Shown here: piece after piece, positions 31,869 through 42,100 of the stretch
How the letters are laid out: each line of letters begins with the position of its first letter
Position numbering within the stretch: position 1 is the stretch's first letter
NCBI RefSeq assembly: GCF_023611925.1
Contig: NZ_CP091456.1
Location: forward strand, 496,001-560,000
DNA: 64,000 nt
Direction: 5' to 3'
DNA from: Avibacterium sp. 20-132
GTDB lineage: Bacteria > Pseudomonadota > Gammaproteobacteria > Enterobacterales > Pasteurellaceae
Translations under genes and position numbers: made by a program
The notes under the pieces: model-generated
Database searches by the model: none
The model's input: only the letters and a program-made list of their open reading frames with translations
Told to the model about the DNA's origin: nothing

Positions 31869-33227
31869 ATGAAAACCACGCTCGCATCGCTTTGGCAGGA
31901 TTGCCTTTCACAATTACAAGATCAAGTTTCACCAACGGATTTCAGCACTTGGTTACGTCCATTGCAAGCTGATATTGTAGGTGAAAACAATATGGTGTTA
32001 TATGCTTCCAATGTTTTTGTTAAAAACTGGGTGGAGACCCATTATCTTGAACTAATTAGCCGCTTAGCCCAACAATTTTCTGGCAATGCAGATTTTAGTG
32101 TAAAAGTGCAGGAAGGCTCAAAACCTGCGACGCGAAGCACATCTGCGCCTGTTATCGCACCAAACACTACACCCACACCATCGAATGAACAAAAGGCCAA
32201 TTATCGTTCTAACTTAAATACTAAGCATATTTTTGAAAATTTTGTCGAAGGGAAATCAAACCAACTTGCCCGCGCAGTGGCACAAAAAGTGGCAATTAAT
32301 CCGGGGGAACAAAGCGCCAATCCCCTGTTTCTTTACGGAGGTACCGGGCTTGGTAAAACCCACTTATTACACGCCGTAGGTAATGGCATTTTAACCACAA
32401 AACCAGAAGCACGCGTAATTTATATCCACGCAGAACGCTTTATGCAAGAATATGTCCGGGCGCTGCAAGAAGACAAAATGGAAAACTTCAAAAAATTCTA
32501 CCGCACTTTAGATGCCTTGCTGATTGATGATATTCAATTCTTTGCGGGCAAAGACGGTACGCAAGAAGAATTTTTCCATATTTTTAACTCGTTATTTGAA
32601 AGTAGTCGGCAAATTATTTTAACCTCTGACCGCTATCCAAAAGAGATAGAGAAAATTGAAGATCGCTTAAAATCTCGTTTTGGTTGGGGATTAAGCGTAG
32701 CCATTGAACCCCCAGAACTTGAAACTCGTGTCGCCATTTTATTGAAAAAAGCAGAAGAAAAAAATATGCGCTTACCCGAAGAAGTGGCGTTATTTATCGG
32801 CGAAAAATTACGCACGAACGTGCGTGAATTAGAAGGCGCGCTCAACCGTGTTCACGCTAATGCAGAATTTACGGGCAAACCGATTACCATTGATTTTGTG
32901 CGTGAGACCCTGAAAGATATGCTTGCTTTGCAAGATAAGCTCGTAACAGTAGAAAATATTCAAAAAGTTGTGGCGGAATATTATCGTATTAAAGTAGCCG
33001 ATCTTAAATCAAAAAATCGCTCTCGGTCTGTAGCACGCCCACGTCAATTAGCAATGGCATTGGCCAAAGAATTGACTAACCGAAGTTTGCCTGAAATTGG
33101 TAGAGGGTTTGGGGATCGTGATCATACTACCGTATTGCATGCCTGCCGTACGATTGCCAAATTACGTGAACAAGATAATAATATTCAGGAAGACTGGTCT
33201 AATTTAATCCGAACCTTATCAGCTTAA
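31869..33227 (+). CDS. dnaA: Chromosomal replication initiator DnaA
   Basis: Binds DnaA boxes and opens oriC. 452 residues. Domain I (about 1-85, [25 protein letters not shown]), a variable linker (about 86-115), AAA+ domain III with Walker [12 protein letters not shown] near 157 and Walker B LLIDDIQF, and domain IV with the DNA-binding signature [11 protein letters not shown] near 415. It starts dnaA-dnaN-recF. Confidence 0.99.
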   Translation: MKTTLASLWQDCLSQLQDQVSPTDFSTWLRPLQADIVGENNMVLYASNVFVKNWVETHYLELISRLAQQFSGNADFSVKVQEGSKPATRSTSAPVIAPNTTPTPSNEQKANYRSNLNTKHIFENFVEGKSNQLARAVAQKVAINPGEQSANPLFLYGGTGLGKTHLLHAVGNGILTTKPEARVIYIHAERFMQEYVRALQEDKMENFKKFYRTLDALLIDDIQFFAGKDGTQEEFFHIFNSLFESSRQIILTSDRYPKEIEKIEDRLKSRFGWGLSVAIEPPELETRVAILLKKAEEKNMRLPEEVALFIGEKLRTNVRELEGALNRVHANAEFTGKPITIDFVRETLKDMLALQDKLVTVENIQKVVAEYYRIKVADLKSKNRSRSVARPRQLAMALAKELTNRSLPEIGRGFGDRDHTTVLHACRTIAKLREQDNNIQEDWSNLIRTLSA

Positions 33228-33237
33228 GGACGAAACT

Positions 33238-34338
33238 ATGCAATTTACCGTATCAAGAGAAAATTTATTAAAGCCTTTACAACAAGTTTGTGGTGTATTA
33301 AGCAGTCGCCCAAATATCCCCGTATTAAATAACGTATTATTACAAATTAGAGAGCAATCTTTAACCATTACAGGAACAGATTTAGAAGTGGAACTTTCCA
33401 CCCAAGCACAGTTAAATAGTGCTGAACAAGATGGGCATTTTACCATACCCGCTAAAAAATTCCTTGATATTTGCCGTAGTTTTCCTGATGGATCAGATAT
33501 TACGGTAAGTTTTGAAGAAGAACGTGCCTTAGTGCATTGCGGTAGAAGTAAATTTAATCTAACAACCCTTCCTGCTGAGGAATATCCAAATTTAGCTGAT
33601 TGGCAAGCGGAGGTAGATTTTACCACCACACAAGCCACCTTACGTCGCCTCATTGACGCCACTCAATTTTCTATGGCAAACCAAGATGCGCGTTATTTCT
33701 TAAATGGAATGAAATTTGAAACCGAAGGTAACTTATTGCGTACTGTTGCAACAGATGGACATCGCCTTGCGGTTTGTACAATTCCCCTAGAACAAGATTT
33801 ACAGCTTCATTCTGTCATTGTGCCACGTAAAGGCGTGCTAGAATTAGCCCGTTTATTAGAAAGTAATGATCAGCCAGCTCGTGTACAAATTGGTACAAAT
33901 AATTTACGCATTGATTTAGGACACATTATTTTTACCTCTAAATTAATTGATGGACGTTTCCCAGATTATCGTCGCGTATTACCACGCAATGCGCAACGTA
34001 TTATGACAGGCGAATGGGAAAGTTTAAAACAAGCCTTTGCCCGTGCCGCGATTTTATCCAATGATAAAGTAAGAACAGTACGTTTACAGCTTGCAGAAAA
34101 CCAGCTCACAATCACCGCGACAAATACGGAGCAAGAGCAAGCCGAAGAAATCATTGACATCGACTACAACGGCGAAGAAATGGAAGTCGGCTTTAATGTC
34201 AGCTATTTGCTTGATGTACTCAATGCCCTCAAATGCAAACAAGTGCGTATGCGATTGACAGATGCTTCTTCAAGCTGCTTAATTGAAGATGTGGATGACA
34301 ATAGCGCAGAATATGTGATTATGCCAATGCGTTTATAA
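33238..34338 (+). CDS. dnaN: DNA polymerase III beta sliding clamp
   Basis: Ring-shaped processivity clamp. 366 residues, three similar domains. It ends in EYVIMPMRL, the conserved C-terminus of the clamp. Ten bases after dnaA; recF begins five bases after its stop. Confidence 0.98.
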   Translation: MQFTVSRENLLKPLQQVCGVLSSRPNIPVLNNVLLQIREQSLTITGTDLEVELSTQAQLNSAEQDGHFTIPAKKFLDICRSFPDGSDITVSFEEERALVHCGRSKFNLTTLPAEEYPNLADWQAEVDFTTTQATLRRLIDATQFSMANQDARYFLNGMKFETEGNLLRTVATDGHRLAVCTIPLEQDLQLHSVIVPRKGVLELARLLESNDQPARVQIGTNNLRIDLGHIIFTSKLIDGRFPDYRRVLPRNAQRIMTGEWESLKQAFARAAILSNDKVRTVRLQLAENQLTITATNTEQEQAEEIIDIDYNGEEMEVGFNVSYLLDVLNALKCKQVRMRLTDASSSCLIEDVDDNSAEYVIMPMRL

Positions 34339-34343
34339 TTGAT

Positions 34344-35435
34344 ATGGCAATTTCACGCTTAACGGTTGAAAATTTTCGTAATTTAAACGCCGTGGATCTA
34401 GAATTTGACCACGGCTTTAACTTTTTAGTGGGCAATAACGGCAGCGGTAAAACCAGCCTACTTGAAGCCATTTTTTATCTTGCTCACGGACGTTCTTTTA
34501 AAAGTGCGGTAGCAAATCGCATTATTTCTTACGAACAGCCTCACTTCACCCTTTATGGCAAAATTCAAGAACAACAACATCAGTGGTCAGTGGGGTTGCA
34601 AAAACACCGCCAAGGCAACACACAGGTAAAAATTAACGGTGAAGAAGCAAAAAAAATTGCCGATCTTGCCCATTTATTACCAATGCAAATGATTACCCCA
34701 GAAGGATTGACCTTGCTCAACGGTGGGCCAAGCTATCGCCGTGCTTTTTTAGATTGGGGACTATTCCATCATCATAATGATTTTCACCCTGTTTGGAGCC
34801 AACTTAACCGCTTATTGAAGCAACGCAATGCGGCTTTACAACAAGCCTTGCACTATGAACATATTCAGATTTGGGATAAAGCGCTGGTCAATCTTGCTAA
34901 CCAAGTCAGCCAATGGCGTGCCGATTATGCCGAAGCCTTACGCCCTGAAATTGAACGCACCTGTCAGCTATTTCTGCCTGAATTAGAAATCAGTGTCAGT
35001 TTTCATCAAGGCTGGGATAAAAACAGCGATTACGCCGAATTGTTATGTCAAAATTTTGAACGGGATCGTGCCATTGGTTACACCGTATCTGGCCCGCAAA
35101 AGGCCGATTTTCGCTTTAAGGCGAATGGATTGCCGGTAGAAGATGTGCTTTCTCGTGGACAATTAAAATTATTAATGTGTGCCTTGCGCCTAGCTCAAGG
35201 TGAACATTTGATGCAACAAAAAAATCGCCATTGTATTTTTTTAATTGATGATTTCGCTTCTGAATTAGATCAAACAAAACGTGCATTATTAGCTGAACGC
35301 CTACAACAAAGCGGCTCACAAGTGTTTGTTACCGCCATTACACACAACCAACTAAAAGAAATGCAACCAGAAAAACACCGTACTTTTAGTGTCAATAACG
35401 GTAAACTCAGTGAAAACGCGTTTTGCTCTTCCTAA
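34344..35435 (+). CDS. recF: DNA replication and repair protein RecF
   Basis: SMC-like ATPase loading RecA at gaps. 363 residues. Walker A GNNGSGKTS near residues 30-37, signature VLSRGQLKLLMCALRLAQ, Walker B IFLIDDFASELD. One uptake signal lies inside (near 34503). Completes the dnaA-dnaN-recF block; gyrB, which often follows, is absent here. Confidence 0.97.
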   Translation: MAISRLTVENFRNLNAVDLEFDHGFNFLVGNNGSGKTSLLEAIFYLAHGRSFKSAVANRIISYEQPHFTLYGKIQEQQHQWSVGLQKHRQGNTQVKINGEEAKKIADLAHLLPMQMITPEGLTLLNGGPSYRRAFLDWGLFHHHNDFHPVWSQLNRLLKQRNAALQQALHYEHIQIWDKALVNLANQVSQWRADYAEALRPEIERTCQLFLPELEISVSFHQGWDKNSDYAELLCQNFERDRAIGYTVSGPQKADFRFKANGLPVEDVLSRGQLKLLMCALRLAQGEHLMQQKNRHCIFLIDDFASELDQTKRALLAERLQQSGSQVFVTAITHNQLKEMQPEKHRTFSVNNGKLSENAFCSS

Positions 35436-35596
35436 CCTCTCCTGCTAAAACAAGAAACCTCTTATGTTCTCTCTGCAAATGGCGGATATACACAAATCAT
35501 TCCCCATTCCCTCAAAACAAAAATCAACAAAAAAGCACCGCACTTTATAATAGAGAATTTTCTACACTTATTCCTCAAAATAAATCGAAATATTCC

Positions 35597-35624
35597 TTGA
35601 AATATCAACAAAAATACGTATTAT
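35597..35624 (+). promoter_or_regulatory. Promoter of the yhhQ-type gene
   Basis: TTGAAA (35597-35602) and TATTAT (35619-35624) are spaced 16 bases. The predicted start near 35631 leaves a leader of about 108 bases before the gene. Confidence 0.65.
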
Positions 35625-35625
35625 C

Positions 35626-35738
35626 AGCGATCCTTTGAGTAACCTGTATGTCGATCATCAGCGGTTCAAGGATTACACGATTTTTTCACTTAATTTGGGT
35701 TCCCTCACCCCAATATTTTCAACAAAAAGGTATAAAAG
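35626..35738 (+). promoter_or_regulatory. Structured 5' leader before the yhhQ-type gene
   Basis: From about 35629 the leader can fold into a long interrupted hairpin: ATCCTT-G and AACCTG on the left arm pair with CAG, GTT and CAAGGAT on the right. The sequence GATTTTTTC follows, then a small GGGT/ACCC hairpin. This is an attenuator-like layout. Since YhhQ imports queuosine precursors, a preQ1-sensing riboswitch would make sense, but the preQ1-I core (an A-rich AAAAAACUA tail after the short stem) is not clearly present. Confidence 0.4.
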
Positions 35739-36431
35739 ATGAAAGTAACTTCTCCGATCTTTAATGTTCACCAAAAACGTAACGCATTAATTATTTTAAG
35801 TTTTTTCCACATTTTTATTATTGCCGCAAGTAACTATTTAGTACAAATCCCGTTTGAGATACACTTGCCATTTCATCTACTCGGACTAGCAGATTTCTCG
35901 TTCCACAGCACTTGGGGAACGCTTACTTTCCCATTTATTTTCCTTGCAACGGATCTAACTGTGCGAATTTTTGGGGCAACCGCCGCAAGATGGATCATCT
36001 TTGCCGTGATGTTTCCCGCATTAATTATCAGTTATGTGATTTCCACGCTCTTTTTGGACACGCAATATCAAGGGATCGAAGCCTTATTTGATTTCAACTT
36101 ATTCGTTTTTCGCATTGCCATTGCCAGTTTTGTCGCCTATGTTTTCGGTCAATTACTTGATGTACTTGTATTTAATCGATTACGCCAGTTAAAAACCTGG
36201 TGGATTGCGCCGAGTAGCTCAATGATTTTCGGCTCAATGGCAGATACCTTCTTATTCTTTTCCGTCGCATTTTTCGCAAGCAGTGATCCTTTTATGGCGG
36301 AACATTGGTTTGAACTTGGTTTTGTAGATTATCTTTTCAAACTTTTTGTCGGCATCGTGCTATTTGTTCCTGCCTATGGCGTCGCACTGAATATTATTTT
36401 GCGTAAGCTTCAACAACTCACAAGAGAATAA
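35739..36431 (+). CDS. yhhQ: Queuosine precursor transporter, YhhQ family
   Basis: Inner-membrane protein of the vitamin-uptake-like VUT1/YhhQ family, importing preQ0/preQ1. 230 residues, six or so hydrophobic segments. Signatures: ASNYLVQIPFEI, GTLTFPFIFLATDLTVRIFG, FGQLLDVLVFNRLR and FGSMADTFLFFSVAF. AAAAAGG precedes the ATG. 30-odd bases then lead to the MFS gene, so they may be cotranscribed. Confidence 0.9.
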   Translation: MKVTSPIFNVHQKRNALIILSFFHIFIIAASNYLVQIPFEIHLPFHLLGLADFSFHSTWGTLTFPFIFLATDLTVRIFGATAARWIIFAVMFPALIISYVISTLFLDTQYQGIEALFDFNLFVFRIAIASFVAYVFGQLLDVLVFNRLRQLKTWWIAPSSSMIFGSMADTFLFFSVAFFASSDPFMAEHWFELGFVDYLFKLFVGIVLFVPAYGVALNIILRKLQQLTRE

Positions 36432-36467
36432 AAGGATTTATTCATCAACATATCATAAGGAAACACA

Positions 36468-37772
36468 ATGAATATACGACAGCTTATCGACCAACATCCT
36501 ATGACGCCTTACCAATGGGCGGTTGTCGTTATGGCAACCATAATGAATCTTTTAGATGGTTTTGATGTCCTTGCACTCGCCTTTACTGCCACGGGTATCC
36601 GTCACGAATTTGGTTTAACTGGCGCAGAACTTGGCTCGCTACTCAGTGCAGGATTATTCGGGATGGCAGCCGGATCACTCTTCCTTGCTCCCCTTGCAGA
36701 TAAAATTGGGCGCCGTCCATTATTATTAATCAGTGTATCCCTTTCTGCTGCGGGAATGTTAGGATCATTTTTTGCCATAGATTCCTCTACTCTTGGAATT
36801 TGGCGAATCGTAACGGGCTTAGGCGTTGGCGGGATTTTAGTTGGCACCAACGTGCTAACGAGTGAATATTCCTCAAAAAAATGGCGTAGCCTTGCTATCA
36901 GCATTTATGCCGCCGGATTTGGTATTGGTGCGATTTTAGGTGGGCTTTTTGCCGTCGCGTTACAAGCAGAACATGGCTGGCGCTCCGTTTTCCTTGCTGG
37001 TGCAATTTTAACAGGGCTATGTTTGCTCTGCTTAATATTGTGGTTGCCAGAATCCATTGATTATTTAGTTAATAAACAACCAAACAATGCGCAAGCTCGA
37101 TTAAATAGAATTCTCAAAAAAATCGGTATTGCTTCGTTTATCTTACCAGAACTCACAGAACACAAAGCTAAAACTGCGCCAATTACCCAGCTCTTTAATC
37201 CACAATATCGTAGTTCAACTTTAGCTATTTGGTTGGCTTTCTTCACAATAATGTTTAGTTTTTATTTCATCAGCTCTTGGACGCCCGCCCTGTTAAAAGA
37301 CGCAGGAATGACCACAGAGCAAAGTGTTACCATTGGTATGATGATTTCTTTAGGCGGTACTTGCGGAGCATTATTCTATGGCTTATTGGCAAGCTACTGG
37401 TCTGCACGCAATGTCTTGATTTTATTTACGATTATTGCAGCAATTGCCGTCATTGCTTTTATTCTTTCTTCAACTATTCTATGGCTTGCAATGGTACTTG
37501 GGATAATGGTAGGGGCATTAATTAACGGCTGTATCAGTGGGCTTTATACCCTAAATCCGAGTATTTACCCTAGTGATATACGAAGTACAGGTGCTGGCTG
37601 GTCAATCGGCATAGGACGCATTGGCGCAATCCTTGCTCCAATAATCGCAGGTATTTTATTAGATAACGGATGGGAAAAACAAAATCTTTATATCGGCACA
37701 GCATTCGTGCTATTAATCTCAACCTTTGCTTTACTCTTGCTGAAGCAGAATAATACAATAAGCAAGTTATAG
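36468..37772 (+). CDS. MFS transporter, aromatic acid:H+ symporter-like
   Basis: 434 residues, twelve predicted membrane helices. MNLLDGFDVLALAF in helix 1 (the conserved acidic DGxD) and LAPLADKIGRRPLLLIS between helices 2 and 3 fit the AAHS group (PcaK, MhpT, BenK). The C-terminal half has YTLNPSIYPSDIRSTGAGWSIGIGRIG. The substrate cannot be told; no aromatic catabolic genes are linked. Start ATG 36468 with ATAAGGAAA before it. Confidence 0.85.
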   Translation: MNIRQLIDQHPMTPYQWAVVVMATIMNLLDGFDVLALAFTATGIRHEFGLTGAELGSLLSAGLFGMAAGSLFLAPLADKIGRRPLLLISVSLSAAGMLGSFFAIDSSTLGIWRIVTGLGVGGILVGTNVLTSEYSSKKWRSLAISIYAAGFGIGAILGGLFAVALQAEHGWRSVFLAGAILTGLCLLCLILWLPESIDYLVNKQPNNAQARLNRILKKIGIASFILPELTEHKAKTAPITQLFNPQYRSSTLAIWLAFFTIMFSFYFISSWTPALLKDAGMTTEQSVTIGMMISLGGTCGALFYGLLASYWSARNVLILFTIIAAIAVIAFILSSTILWLAMVLGIMVGALINGCISGLYTLNPSIYPSDIRSTGAGWSIGIGRIGAILAPIIAGILLDNGWEKQNLYIGTAFVLLISTFALLLLKQNNTISKL

Positions 37773-37775
37773 CAA

Positions 37776-37806
37776 AAAAGCTGATAGCCATAACCTATCA
37801 GCTTTT
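37776..37806. terminator. Bidirectional terminator
   Basis: AAAAGCTGATAG (37776-37787) and CTATCAGCTTTT (37795-37806) form a perfect 12-bp stem between the convergent MFS and phosphatase genes. Confidence 0.8.
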
Positions 37807-37828
37807 ATCAACAAAAGTGCGGTAGTTT

Positions 37829-38305
37829 TTAACAAGATTTTTCTTTACGAATGTGTGCTAACAAGGCATCACAACATTGATCTAATAATTCGTAAGTTTG
37901 GGTAAAATTCTTGGTATACCAAGGATCAGGGATATGATCGATACCTAAATCAGGACAAAGCTGAGTGATTTGAAATAATTTTTCAGGGTGATGTCCAAAT
38001 AATTTTTCTAAATCGGCTAAATTTTGGTTATCCATAGCAATAATATAATCAAAATCTTGCCAATCTTTTAACCGCACTTTTCGGCTAGTAAAACCTTTAT
38101 TATCAATATGATGTAATTCAAGGGTTTCAGCTGTGCCGCAATGCATATCCTCGCCATCGTGCCAGCCAGATGTGCCAGCACTATCACTCATCATTTTATT
38201 GGCTAAGCCTGCTTGTTTCACTTTTTCACGGAAAAGATATTCCGCCATTGGGGAACGGCAAATGTTCCCTAAACAGACAAATAACACGTTCACTGGCACT
38301 GCCAT
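37829..38305 (-). CDS. Low molecular weight protein-tyrosine phosphatase
   Basis: 158 residues from ATG 38305, which shares one base with the rimO stop (TAATG) and has GGGGA eight bases upstream; a longer start at 38320 would overlap rimO more. P-loop VCLGNICRSPMAE, with nucleophile Cys and Arg, and the general-acid loop DPWYT near the C-terminus. Wzb/YfkJ-like enzymes dephosphorylate tyrosine kinases or proteins; no kinase or capsule genes are adjacent, so the target is unknown. Confidence 0.93.
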   Translation of the reverse strand: MAVPVNVLFVCLGNICRSPMAEYLFREKVKQAGLANKMMSDSAGTSGWHDGEDMHCGTAETLELHHIDNKGFTSRKVRLKDWQDFDYIIAMDNQNLADLEKLFGHHPEKLFQITQLCPDLGIDHIPDPWYTKNFTQTYELLDQCCDALLAHIRKEKSC

Positions 38306-39636
38306 TAGCAGGTTCCCCATAAATCATATTCATCGGCTTGTGTGATCGTTACGTTAATCACTTGTCCTACGCTCACAGCTTGGTGAGATAAGTTATCTAC
38401 ATACACCACGCCATCAATTTCTGGGGCATCCGCCATTGAGCGTCCGATAATCCCTTCTTCATCTATTTCGTCCACAATAACAGGCAGGGTTTTGCCAATT
38501 TTTTGCTGTAAGCGTTGTGCTGAAATAGCTTGTTGCACTTGCATAAAACGGTGGAAACGCGCTTCTTTCACGTCTTCTGGTACTTGATCTGGCATATCTG
38601 TGGCTGGCGCACCTTCAACAGGGCTAAATTTGAAACAGCCAACTCGATCAAGCTGGGCTTCCTGTAAGAAATCTAATAGTTGTTGAAAATCTTCCTCCGT
38701 TTCACCCGGGAAGCCAACAATAAAAGTGGAACGTAAGGTTAATTCAGGGCAAATTTCACGCCATTTTTTTATACGTTCTAACGTGCGATCAATAGACCCC
38801 GGACGCTTCATTGCTTTCAAAATTTTTGGGCTTGCGTGTTGTAATGGAATATCTAAATAAGGCAAGATTTTGCCTTGCGCCATAAGTGGAATTAAATTAT
38901 CCACGTGCGGGTAAGGATATACATAGTGCAAACGCACCCAAATACCTAAGGTCGCCAACTGCTCGCACAGGCTGATCAGATTATTTTTGATTGGCTTACC
39001 GTTCCAGAAAACCGTTTTATTTTGATTTTCTTTACCTTGATCTAAGGCATACGCTGAAGTATCTTGCGACACGATAAGTAGCTCTTTCACCCCAGCATCA
39101 GCAAGGCGTTTGGCTTCATCTAAGACTTGCGTAATCGGACGGCTATCTAAATCACCGCGCATTGAAGGAATAATACAGAAAGTACAACGATGATCGCAGC
39201 CTTCTGAAATTTTCAAATAGGCATAATGTTTTGGGGTTAATTTTACCCCTTGCGCTGGCACAAGACTGATATAAGGGTTGTGTGCGGGTTTTGGTACATA
39301 TTTATGCACTTGTGTCATCACCGCTTCGTAACTATGTGGGCCAGTTACTTCTAATACCTTTGGATGTACTTCACGGATACGATCTTCTTTTGCCCCCAAA
39401 CAGCCTGTAACAATCACTTTACCATTTTCTTCTAACGCTTCACCAATGGCTTCTAACGACTCTTGCACTGCGCTATCAATAAAGCCACAAGTGTTGACGA
39501 TCACTAAATCGGCATTTTCATAACTTGGGATAATGTTATACCCATCAGAACGCAGCTCCGTCAAAATACGTTCTGAATCCACTAAATTTTTAGGACAACC
39601 TAAACTAATAAAACCAATATTTGATGCTGAACTCAT
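38305..39636 (-). CDS. rimO: Ribosomal protein S12 methylthiotransferase RimO
   Basis: Radical SAM enzyme adding a methylthio group to an Asp of ribosomal protein S12. 443 residues. N-terminal MTTase domain with cluster Cys residues in [21 protein letters not shown] and TGCLGA; radical SAM CxxxCxxC in [13 protein letters not shown] near 146-153; C-terminal TRAM domain ending [10 protein letters not shown]. The phosphatase gene is coupled to its stop. Confidence 0.97.
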   Translation of the reverse strand: MSSASNIGFISLGCPKNLVDSERILTELRSDGYNIIPSYENADLVIVNTCGFIDSAVQESLEAIGEALEENGKVIVTGCLGAKEDRIREVHPKVLEVTGPHSYEAVMTQVHKYVPKPAHNPYISLVPAQGVKLTPKHYAYLKISEGCDHRCTFCIIPSMRGDLDSRPITQVLDEAKRLADAGVKELLIVSQDTSAYALDQGKENQNKTVFWNGKPIKNNLISLCEQLATLGIWVRLHYVYPYPHVDNLIPLMAQGKILPYLDIPLQHASPKILKAMKRPGSIDRTLERIKKWREICPELTLRSTFIVGFPGETEEDFQQLLDFLQEAQLDRVGCFKFSPVEGAPATDMPDQVPEDVKEARFHRFMQVQQAISAQRLQQKIGKTLPVIVDEIDEEGIIGRSMADAPEIDGVVYVDNLSHQAVSVGQVINVTITQADEYDLWGTC

Positions 39637-39722
39637 AAAATAATCTCAATAATCACTCAAAACGGTGCATTGTACAAAATTCGTATGCAAAAGGCGATAA
39701 GTGAGGGGAAATTTACAGAAAA

Positions 39723-39800
39723 AAGCACCGCACTTTATGCGAAGAAAGTCAGATGGCTTTTTTAGACAGAAGGAATAATAAAGTGCGGTGGGAATATGTT
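39723..39800. repeat. Inverted uptake-signal pair downstream of dcuC
   Basis: CACCGCACTTT near 39728 and AAAGTGCGGTG near 39780 are inverted copies separated by about 40 bases. Together with flanking A and T tracts they could end transcription, though the loop is long. Confidence 0.5.
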
Positions 39801-39822
39801 AAATTTTCCCACCGTGAAAAAA

Positions 39823-41114
39823 TTAAAGCATAAATAATGCCAAGAATAGTACAGCAAGCACCATTCCTAAACCTGTACGTTTAACAATATCCACTGGGCT
39901 AACCATCGCTAATCCTGCACAAACAATCGTTACACCTGCGATTGGCGAGGCAGTACGTCCAATAGCCCCTGCAATAGCGGCTGCCATACCAAGGTTTAAG
40001 TGTGTGTAGCCTAATTCGACTGCGTGTGGTGTTACTGCTGTGTTAAAAGCGATTGCTGCCGCATCGCCAGAACCTGTGAGCAAGCCCATTAAGAATGGAC
40101 CAATCGTTGCTCCCCAACGGACAAATTCGTTTGAATGCTTAAGAAATTCAATGGCGCTGTCAATGGCACCAGTCGATTTTAGCCCTGCCACAAAAACACT
40201 CGCTGAAATAATAATGCCTAACACATTTGCATAAGCGCTCCCCATTCCATTAAAAAATTCTTCTGTAATTTTAGCCGGAGAAATACGTGTAACGAAAATG
40301 GCATAAATTGCCCCAATTAACATTGCTTGCGGTACCCCCATTTTCGTCCAAGCAAGTGCCGGGATTTCTTGTAAAGCGGTTCCACCAATTACTAAAATCA
40401 CTAATGGTAATAAAGGTGCAATGGCAAAGAAAATGTTTGATTTTTGGAAAGATTGTTCAGATTCTTTAGCTTCTGCTAAATAGGCTTGGCGATGTTCTTC
40501 GCCATAATCTTTTAGCATTAATGCGACTAAAGTTAGCGAAACCGCTGCAATCGCACCAGCGATAATCGTATAAGGTGCATGAGATAAATTGACTTGCGTA
40601 ATCGTTAAATTTGACATTTCGGCAATCATTGCAGAATGAGAAGAGCCGGGACTCATCATTGAACCAAATGTACCAGCCAAAATGGCTGCCCCAGCCGTAG
40701 CAGGTCGCACACCTGCACTTTTTAACACGGGATTAATGTTGCGCCAACGGCGGCAGCGCAACCGGCTGCTGAAGGAATCGCAATATTAATAAAAAAAGTA
40801 ATCATTGTGGCAAAAGGAATTAAGAAAAATCTTAGTCCTGATAAGGGCCGAGTCATTAAATGCACAAGATGTGTATCACATTTTGTGTATTTCATCACAT
40901 AAGCAAAGCCCATACTGGAACAGATTGCCATAATTAATCCACTGCTGGTCATTGATTTAGCAAAGGCATCGAACGCCCCCATTGGGTTGAGCGTTAATAA
41001 AGACATTAATAAGCCTAAACCAATTAATACGGTACGCGTTTCATATTTTTTTACCAATAAATAAACTGCAACAACAACGCCCAAAATTGCCACGAAAGAT
41101 TTAAGTTCAAGCAT
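39823..41114 (-). pseudogene. dcuC: DcuC-type C4-dicarboxylate carrier, frameshifted
   Basis: The gene would encode about 430 residues from ATG 41114 (AAGGAG six bases upstream). The first part reads MLELKSFVAILGVVVAVYLL to AAAVGATLIP and then stops at 40722. The remainder continues in the next frame from VLKSAGVRPATAGAAILAGTFGSMMSPGSSHSAM to the natural end. The break lies in a run of three C on the coding strand (GGG at 40729-40731); one more C would restore the frame. DcuC-family proteins export succinate or exchange C4-dicarboxylates in anaerobiosis. It follows pepE with a 10-base gap. It is either a recent mutation or a sequencing error in a short homopolymer. Confidence 0.82.
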
Positions 41115-41124
41115 ATTATTCTCC

Positions 41125-41844
41125 TTAATAATTAAAAATCGATCCAGCGAGGTAAGACTGACAAGCCCCATTTTTGCTCAATTTTAACACCGCACTTTGC
41201 TGTGCTTGGCTAATATCTAGTACACTTGCTTGTTGCCCCTGAATATGCAATGCCGTGCCTTCAGGTAATGCGTAAACCTGTGATTCAGGATTAATCATTA
41301 AAAACTCCGCTAAACGCTCTTCACGACTTTCACCATTATGTCCTGCTATTTTACCTGAAATAAAATGTGGATTAATTTGGTGAGGAAATAGATTTAAAGC
41401 ATCAAAGGAAGGGGGATAAAGAATTGGCATATCATTGGTTGTCATAATACTTTTACCAGCCACATTGGCACCAGCGCTCCAACCAAAATAAGGCGTGCCT
41501 TGTTGTACTTTTTGACGAATGGCATCTAATAAATGATGTTCATACAACCCATTAAGCAGGCAGAACGTGTTACCGCCACCAATTGCGATCACATCAGCTT
41601 GTTCGATAATATCGAGGTGTGTTTTTCCTCGATGAACAGAAATAATATCCATCTCTAATTCAGCAAATGCTTGTTTTACTCCATTTTCATATTCATCATA
41701 GCTACGGCTGACACCAGCATAAGGGACAAATCCAATGGTTTTTCCTCGGTATTCAGAAAGAAAAGTTTTCAGCCACGGCATACAATGCACGAGATAACCC
41801 GTATTTTGGTATTTGGAACCGCTCATTAAAAGCATATTTTTCAT
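41125..41844 (-). CDS. pepE: Dipeptidase E (alpha-aspartyl dipeptidase)
   Basis: Serine peptidase (family S51) splitting Asp-X dipeptides. 239 residues. The nucleophile Ser is in [13 protein letters not shown]; the loop [14 protein letters not shown] and the oxyanion region fit PepE. It is upstream of the DcuC-type gene in one unit. The pairing makes sense: aspartate released by PepE can enter fumarate respiration, whose product a C4-dicarboxylate carrier handles (inference). Confidence 0.93.
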   Translation of the reverse strand: MKNMLLMSGSKYQNTGYLVHCMPWLKTFLSEYRGKTIGFVPYAGVSRSYDEYENGVKQAFAELEMDIISVHRGKTHLDIIEQADVIAIGGGNTFCLLNGLYEHHLLDAIRQKVQQGTPYFGWSAGANVAGKSIMTTNDMPILYPPSFDALNLFPHQINPHFISGKIAGHNGESREERLAEFLMINPESQVYALPEGTALHIQGQQASVLDISQAQQSAVLKLSKNGACQSYLAGSIFNY

Positions 41845-41959
41845 TCTTGCCTCCTTGTGAATGCGAAAGAATAACCTGTTAGGGTTAAGTGATTACAAGG
41901 AACATTATGCGTAGGAATAATAAAAAAGGCACGAGATTTACAATAAAAAGGTGAATTTC

Positions 41960-41973
41960 TTGATGTGTATCAC
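41960..41973. promoter_or_regulatory. FNR/CRP-like site upstream of pepE
   Basis: TTGATGTGTATCAC matches the FNR consensus TTGAT-N4-ATCAA at nine of ten defined positions. The right half, ATCACA, also resembles a CRP half-site. It lies 116 bases before the pepE ATG; anaerobic control would suit a DcuC-linked operon. Confidence 0.45.
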
Positions 41974-42100
41974 AAAAAAATCCATATAATAACCTCAAAT
42001 GTAGACTTTCTCTAACCGATATGTAGAATATAGTTGTATTGAGAGAATTTTAAATTAATATTAAATCAGATGTATACTTTATTAAAGGAAAGAGTTAATT

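Noticed and set aside
35626-35738. Definite preQ1-I riboswitch
   Set aside because: The gene makes it attractive, but the short stem with the AAAAAACUA-type tail is not present; kept only as a structured leader.
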